A DNA stretch of 15,791 nt from Sphingobacteriales bacterium (GTDB lineage: Bacteria; Bacteroidota; Bacteroidia; Sphingobacteriales; Sphingobacteriaceae): the NCBI GenBank assembly GCA_020058405.1, contig JAGVEE010000085.1, positions 1 through 15,791 of the forward strand, given 5' to 3'. Both the position numbers and the translations under genes were made by a program. A model generated the notes under the pieces. That model was given only the letters and a program-made list of their open reading frames with translations, had not been told where the DNA came from and searched no databases. Of the stretch, positions 13,856 to 15,791 are shown in pieces. The stretch's first letter is position 1; every line of letters starts with the position of its first letter.

Positions 13856-13941
13856 ATATAAGCTTCAAATAGTGTTCATCATCAACAAAAATATGTTATG
13901 ATTGTTAAAATGGTATAAATAACATGTTTGTAGGCTTATAT
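13856..13941. repeat. Nested inverted repeats in the gap before the SPT-like gene
   Basis: Outer arms ATATAAGC (13856-13863) and GCTTATAT (13934-13941) enclose inner arms AAATATGTTAT (13889-13899) and ATAACATGTTT (13919-13929), the latter pairing over 11 positions with one G-U. There is no T tract and no open reading frame. It could be a structured leader, a small RNA or a regulator site. Confidence 0.4.
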
Positions 13942-13987
13942 GTGGATATTTTATCAATTCAATATTACCTTATTATCAATTAATTCT

Positions 13988-13995
13988 TATTTTTG
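13988..13995 (+). promoter_or_regulatory. Candidate -7 box of the SPT-like gene
   Basis: TATTTTTG fits TAnnTTTG exactly and lies 30 bases before the TTG start at 14026. No TTG sits at the expected -33 distance, so the promoter is only likely, not certain. Confidence 0.4.
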
Positions 13996-14025
13996 TAAAA
14001 TCGTAAAAATAAAACCCCATAAAAA

Positions 14026-15270
14026 TTGGACTTATTTAATAAACTTTCGAATCGTGGACCTTTAGGTCAACATCAGAAGATGGCACACGGATATTTTACA
14101 TTCCCTAAGTTGGAAGGTGAAATCAGTAATCGCATGGTATTTCGCGGAAAAGAACATTTAATATGGAGTTTAAACAATTATTTAGGTTTAGCAAACCATC
14201 CTGAAGTTCGTAAAGCAGATGCCGATGGCGCAGCACAATACGGCTTAGCATTACCAATGGGTGCTCGTATGATGTCTGGTAATTCAAATCACCATGAGCA
14301 ATTAGAAAAGAATTTAGCTGAATTTGTAAAACGCGAAGATGCTTTTTTATTAAACTTTGGCTACCAAGGCATGGTGTCTATTATAGATACACTAGTTAGC
14401 CGTCATGATGTTATTGTATACGATGCAGAATCGCATGCATGTATTATCGACGGTGTTCGTTTGCACCAAGGCAAGCGTTATGTATATACGCATAACGATA
14501 TGGACAGCTTAGAGAAGCAATTAGAACGTGCAACTAAATTAATTGAAGGTACAGAAGGGGGAATTTTAGTAATTACAGAAGGAGTATTCGGAATGTCGGG
14601 TGCACAAGGTAATTTAAAAGGGGTGGTTGAATTAAAGAAGAAATTTGATTTCAGATTATTAGTAGATGATGCACATGGTTTTGGAACCATGGGCCCTACT
14701 GGTGCAGGAACAGATGAGTTACAGGGTGTTCAAGATGGTGTAGATGTATACTTTGGTACGTTTGCAAAATCGATGGCCGGAATTGGAGCATTTGTTGCCG
14801 CAACGGAAGATGTTACTAACTTCTTAAGATATAACATGCGTTCGCAAACATTTGCGAAATCTTTACCAATGCCAATGGTGGTTGGTTTGTTAAAAAGACT
14901 AGAGTTATTAAGAAATAATCCAGAATTGAAGGACAATTTATGGAAAATCGTGCGCGCCCTACAGTCGGGATTAAGAGAAAGAGGCTTCAATATTGGCATT
15001 ACAAGCTCCCCAGTTACCCCGGTATTATTATCTGGTACCCTTACGGAAGCTACTAATATTGTGATGGATTTGCGTGAAAATTACAGCATATTTTGTTCAA
15101 TTGTAACCTACCCAGTTGTACCTAAAGGCGTGATAATGTTGAGGTTAATACCTTCAGCGATCCATACTTTAGCCGATGTGGAGGAAACCTTAAACGCTTA
15201 CTCTGAAGTAGCGGAGAAATTGAAATCTGGCTATTACGAGAGCAAGTCGCCGGTAGAAATGAATGCTTAA
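14026..15270 (+). CDS. Alpha-oxoamine synthase, serine palmitoyltransferase-like (or cysteate acyltransferase)
   Basis: The 414 residues form a fold-type I PLP enzyme of the KBL/BioF/SPT family, which condenses an acyl-CoA with an amino acid and releases CO2. Key residues are His137 in SHACIIDG, which stacks on PLP; Asp214 and His217 in VDDAHGFG; and Lys248 in FAKSMAGIGAF, which should bind the cofactor. The sequence closely follows a Bacteroidota type (NRGPLGQHQ start, YFTFPKLEGEI, VVPKGVIMLRLIPSA) usually annotated as serine palmitoyltransferase, the first step of sphingolipid synthesis. Cysteate-C-fatty-acyltransferase of sulfonolipid synthesis is a close relative and cannot be excluded. 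TTG at 14026 is the only start: TAA at 14020-14022 precedes it. A histone H1-like gene follows after 99 bases with no clear terminator between. Confidence 0.85.
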   Translation: MDLFNKLSNRGPLGQHQKMAHGYFTFPKLEGEISNRMVFRGKEHLIWSLNNYLGLANHPEVRKADADGAAQYGLALPMGARMMSGNSNHHEQLEKNLAEFVKREDAFLLNFGYQGMVSIIDTLVSRHDVIVYDAESHACIIDGVRLHQGKRYVYTHNDMDSLEKQLERATKLIEGTEGGILVITEGVFGMSGAQGNLKGVVELKKKFDFRLLVDDAHGFGTMGPTGAGTDELQGVQDGVDVYFGTFAKSMAGIGAFVAATEDVTNFLRYNMRSQTFAKSLPMPMVVGLLKRLELLRNNPELKDNLWKIVRALQSGLRERGFNIGITSSPVTPVLLSGTLTEATNIVMDLRENYSIFCSIVTYPVVPKGVIMLRLIPSAIHTLADVEETLNAYSEVAEKLKSGYYESKSPVEMNA

Positions 15271-15354
15271 AAATTAATTCATTTAGCTATTGATAAGCTC
15301 AAAAATTCATTTTACATTAGTAAAACAAACAATTATTGTAAAACCAAATCGTAA

Positions 15355-15360
15355 AAGGAG
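15355..15360 (+). promoter_or_regulatory. Strong Shine-Dalgarno site of the histone H1-like gene
   Basis: AAGGAG lies 9 bases before the ATG at 15370. It is the only clear Shine-Dalgarno sequence in the window, where genes otherwise start without one, as is usual in Bacteroidota. It decides the start and suggests high translation. Confidence 0.7.
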
Positions 15361-15369
15361 TTTCCAAAA

Positions 15370-15549
15370 ATGAAAAAATTCAACGAATTCAAAAAAATGC
15401 TCGCTGATTTAGAAGCGGATGCTGACAAATTTTATAACAAAGGTAACAGCGCTGCTGGTACACGTGTTAGAAAAGGAATGCAAGACTTAAAAAACTTAGC
15501 GCAAGCAATTCGCTTAGAAGTTCAAGAAATGAAAAATACGGAGCAATAG
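15370..15549 (+). CDS. Small histone H1-like protein
   Basis: The gene encodes 59 residues beginning MKKFNEFKKMLADLEADADKF and containing YNKGNSAAGTRVRKGMQDLKNLAQ. Bacteroidota carry a very small, lysine-rich, helical protein of this sequence type, usually annotated histone H1 for its similarity to the chlamydial Hc1 N-terminal domain. The family is thought to be a DNA-binding nucleoid protein; that is from family annotation, not proven here. The protein is helical and moderately basic, without the long Lys/Ala tail of Hc1. It has a strong ribosome binding site at 15355 and its own intrinsic terminator, so it is probably an abundant short mRNA. It is too short for many gene callers. Confidence 0.85.
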   Translation: MKKFNEFKKMLADLEADADKFYNKGNSAAGTRVRKGMQDLKNLAQAIRLEVQEMKNTEQ

Positions 15550-15574
15550 TCTTATTCCAACAAAATATACAAGG

Positions 15575-15610
15575 AACCTTTTAGATAATTTCTAAAAGGT
15601 TTTTTGTTTT
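15575..15610 (+). terminator. Intrinsic terminator after the histone H1-like gene
   Basis: AACCTTTTAGA (15575-15585) pairs perfectly with TCTAAAAGGTT (15591-15601) across a 5-base loop (TAATT), then a T-rich tract interrupted by one G. It starts 25 bases after the stop. Confidence 0.9.
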
Positions 15611-15659
15611 TATGACTTTGCTCATTTTTTTTACTTCAAACTTACCCCACATTTGTGGC

Positions 15660-15791
15660 ATGAGTACACACGAGCAAATTTTAAAAAAATACAATCAACC
15701 TATACCTCGCTACACAAGTTATCCAACTGTTCCGTTTTGGACTCACTATCCCGAGCAAAACGAATGGAAAGAGCATGTTATAAGCCAATTC
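15660..15791 (+). CDS. hemN: Oxygen-independent coproporphyrinogen III oxidase HemN, 5' end only
   Basis: The reading frame from the ATG at 15660 stays open to the window end and gives 44 residues: MSTHEQILKKYNQPIPRYTS, then YPTVPFWTHYPEQNEW and on. KYNxPxPRYTSYPT is the N-terminal signature of HemN, the radical-SAM enzyme that makes protoporphyrinogen from coproporphyrinogen III without oxygen in haem synthesis. The CxxxCxxC iron-sulfur motif lies beyond the end and cannot be checked. A short palindrome, CCACATTTGTGG, sits two bases before the start codon. It is a separate transcription unit from the histone-like gene, given the terminator at 15575. Confidence 0.88.
   Translation, partial: MSTHEQILKKYNQPIPRYTSYPTVPFWTHYPEQNEWKEHVISQF

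Overview
The window is AT-rich, densely coded chromosomal DNA. It is almost certainly from a member of the Bacteroidota. The reasons are: promoter-like boxes of the TAnnTTTG type that Bacteroidota sigma factors use; almost no Shine-Dalgarno sites (one clear exception); the topoisomerase ParE/ParC sequence types; a Bacteroidota-style serine-palmitoyltransferase-like enzyme; and a tiny histone H1-like protein. I cannot name a genus. There is no insertion sequence, prophage, CRISPR array, tRNA or rRNA, so this looks like ordinary core genome with a few curious intergenic regions.

Layout. (1) 51-2284: lpxB (lipid A disaccharide synthase) and a secreted SpoIID/LytB-domain protein, with start and stop overlapping by one base, together an envelope pair. 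(2) 2397-4246: a stand-alone receiver-domain response regulator, a TatD-family metal hydrolase starting with TTG, and tcdA (tRNA t6A dehydratase). (3) 4247-9169: topoisomerase IV, parE then parC. parE carries a one-base frameshift near its start. Both genes are preceded by unusual leaders built from 7-base quasi-repeats. (4) 9170-10815: a strong hairpin, a lipoprotein-anchored SPFH/prohibitin protein, a second lipoprotein with an NTF2-like domain, and a classical terminator. (5) 10829-13838: a DUF2490 outer-membrane-type protein converging on an SbtA-type sodium/bicarbonate permease (minus strand), which is preceded in its operon by an 84-residue protein of unknown function and is divergent from a LysR regulator. 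The divergent region holds a good promoter and a palindromic T-N11-A site. (6) 13839-15791: a short region with nested inverted repeats, a serine-palmitoyltransferase-like enzyme, a 59-residue histone H1-like protein with a strong ribosome binding site and terminator, and the first 44 codons of hemN, cut by the window end.

Most genes are housekeeping. The parts that standard annotation would miss are the heptad-repeat leaders of parE, parC and the LysR gene; the shared 16-base block in the two topoisomerase leaders; the parE frameshift; the candidate LysR operator with its bicarbonate-uptake module; and the nested inverted repeats at 13856-13941.
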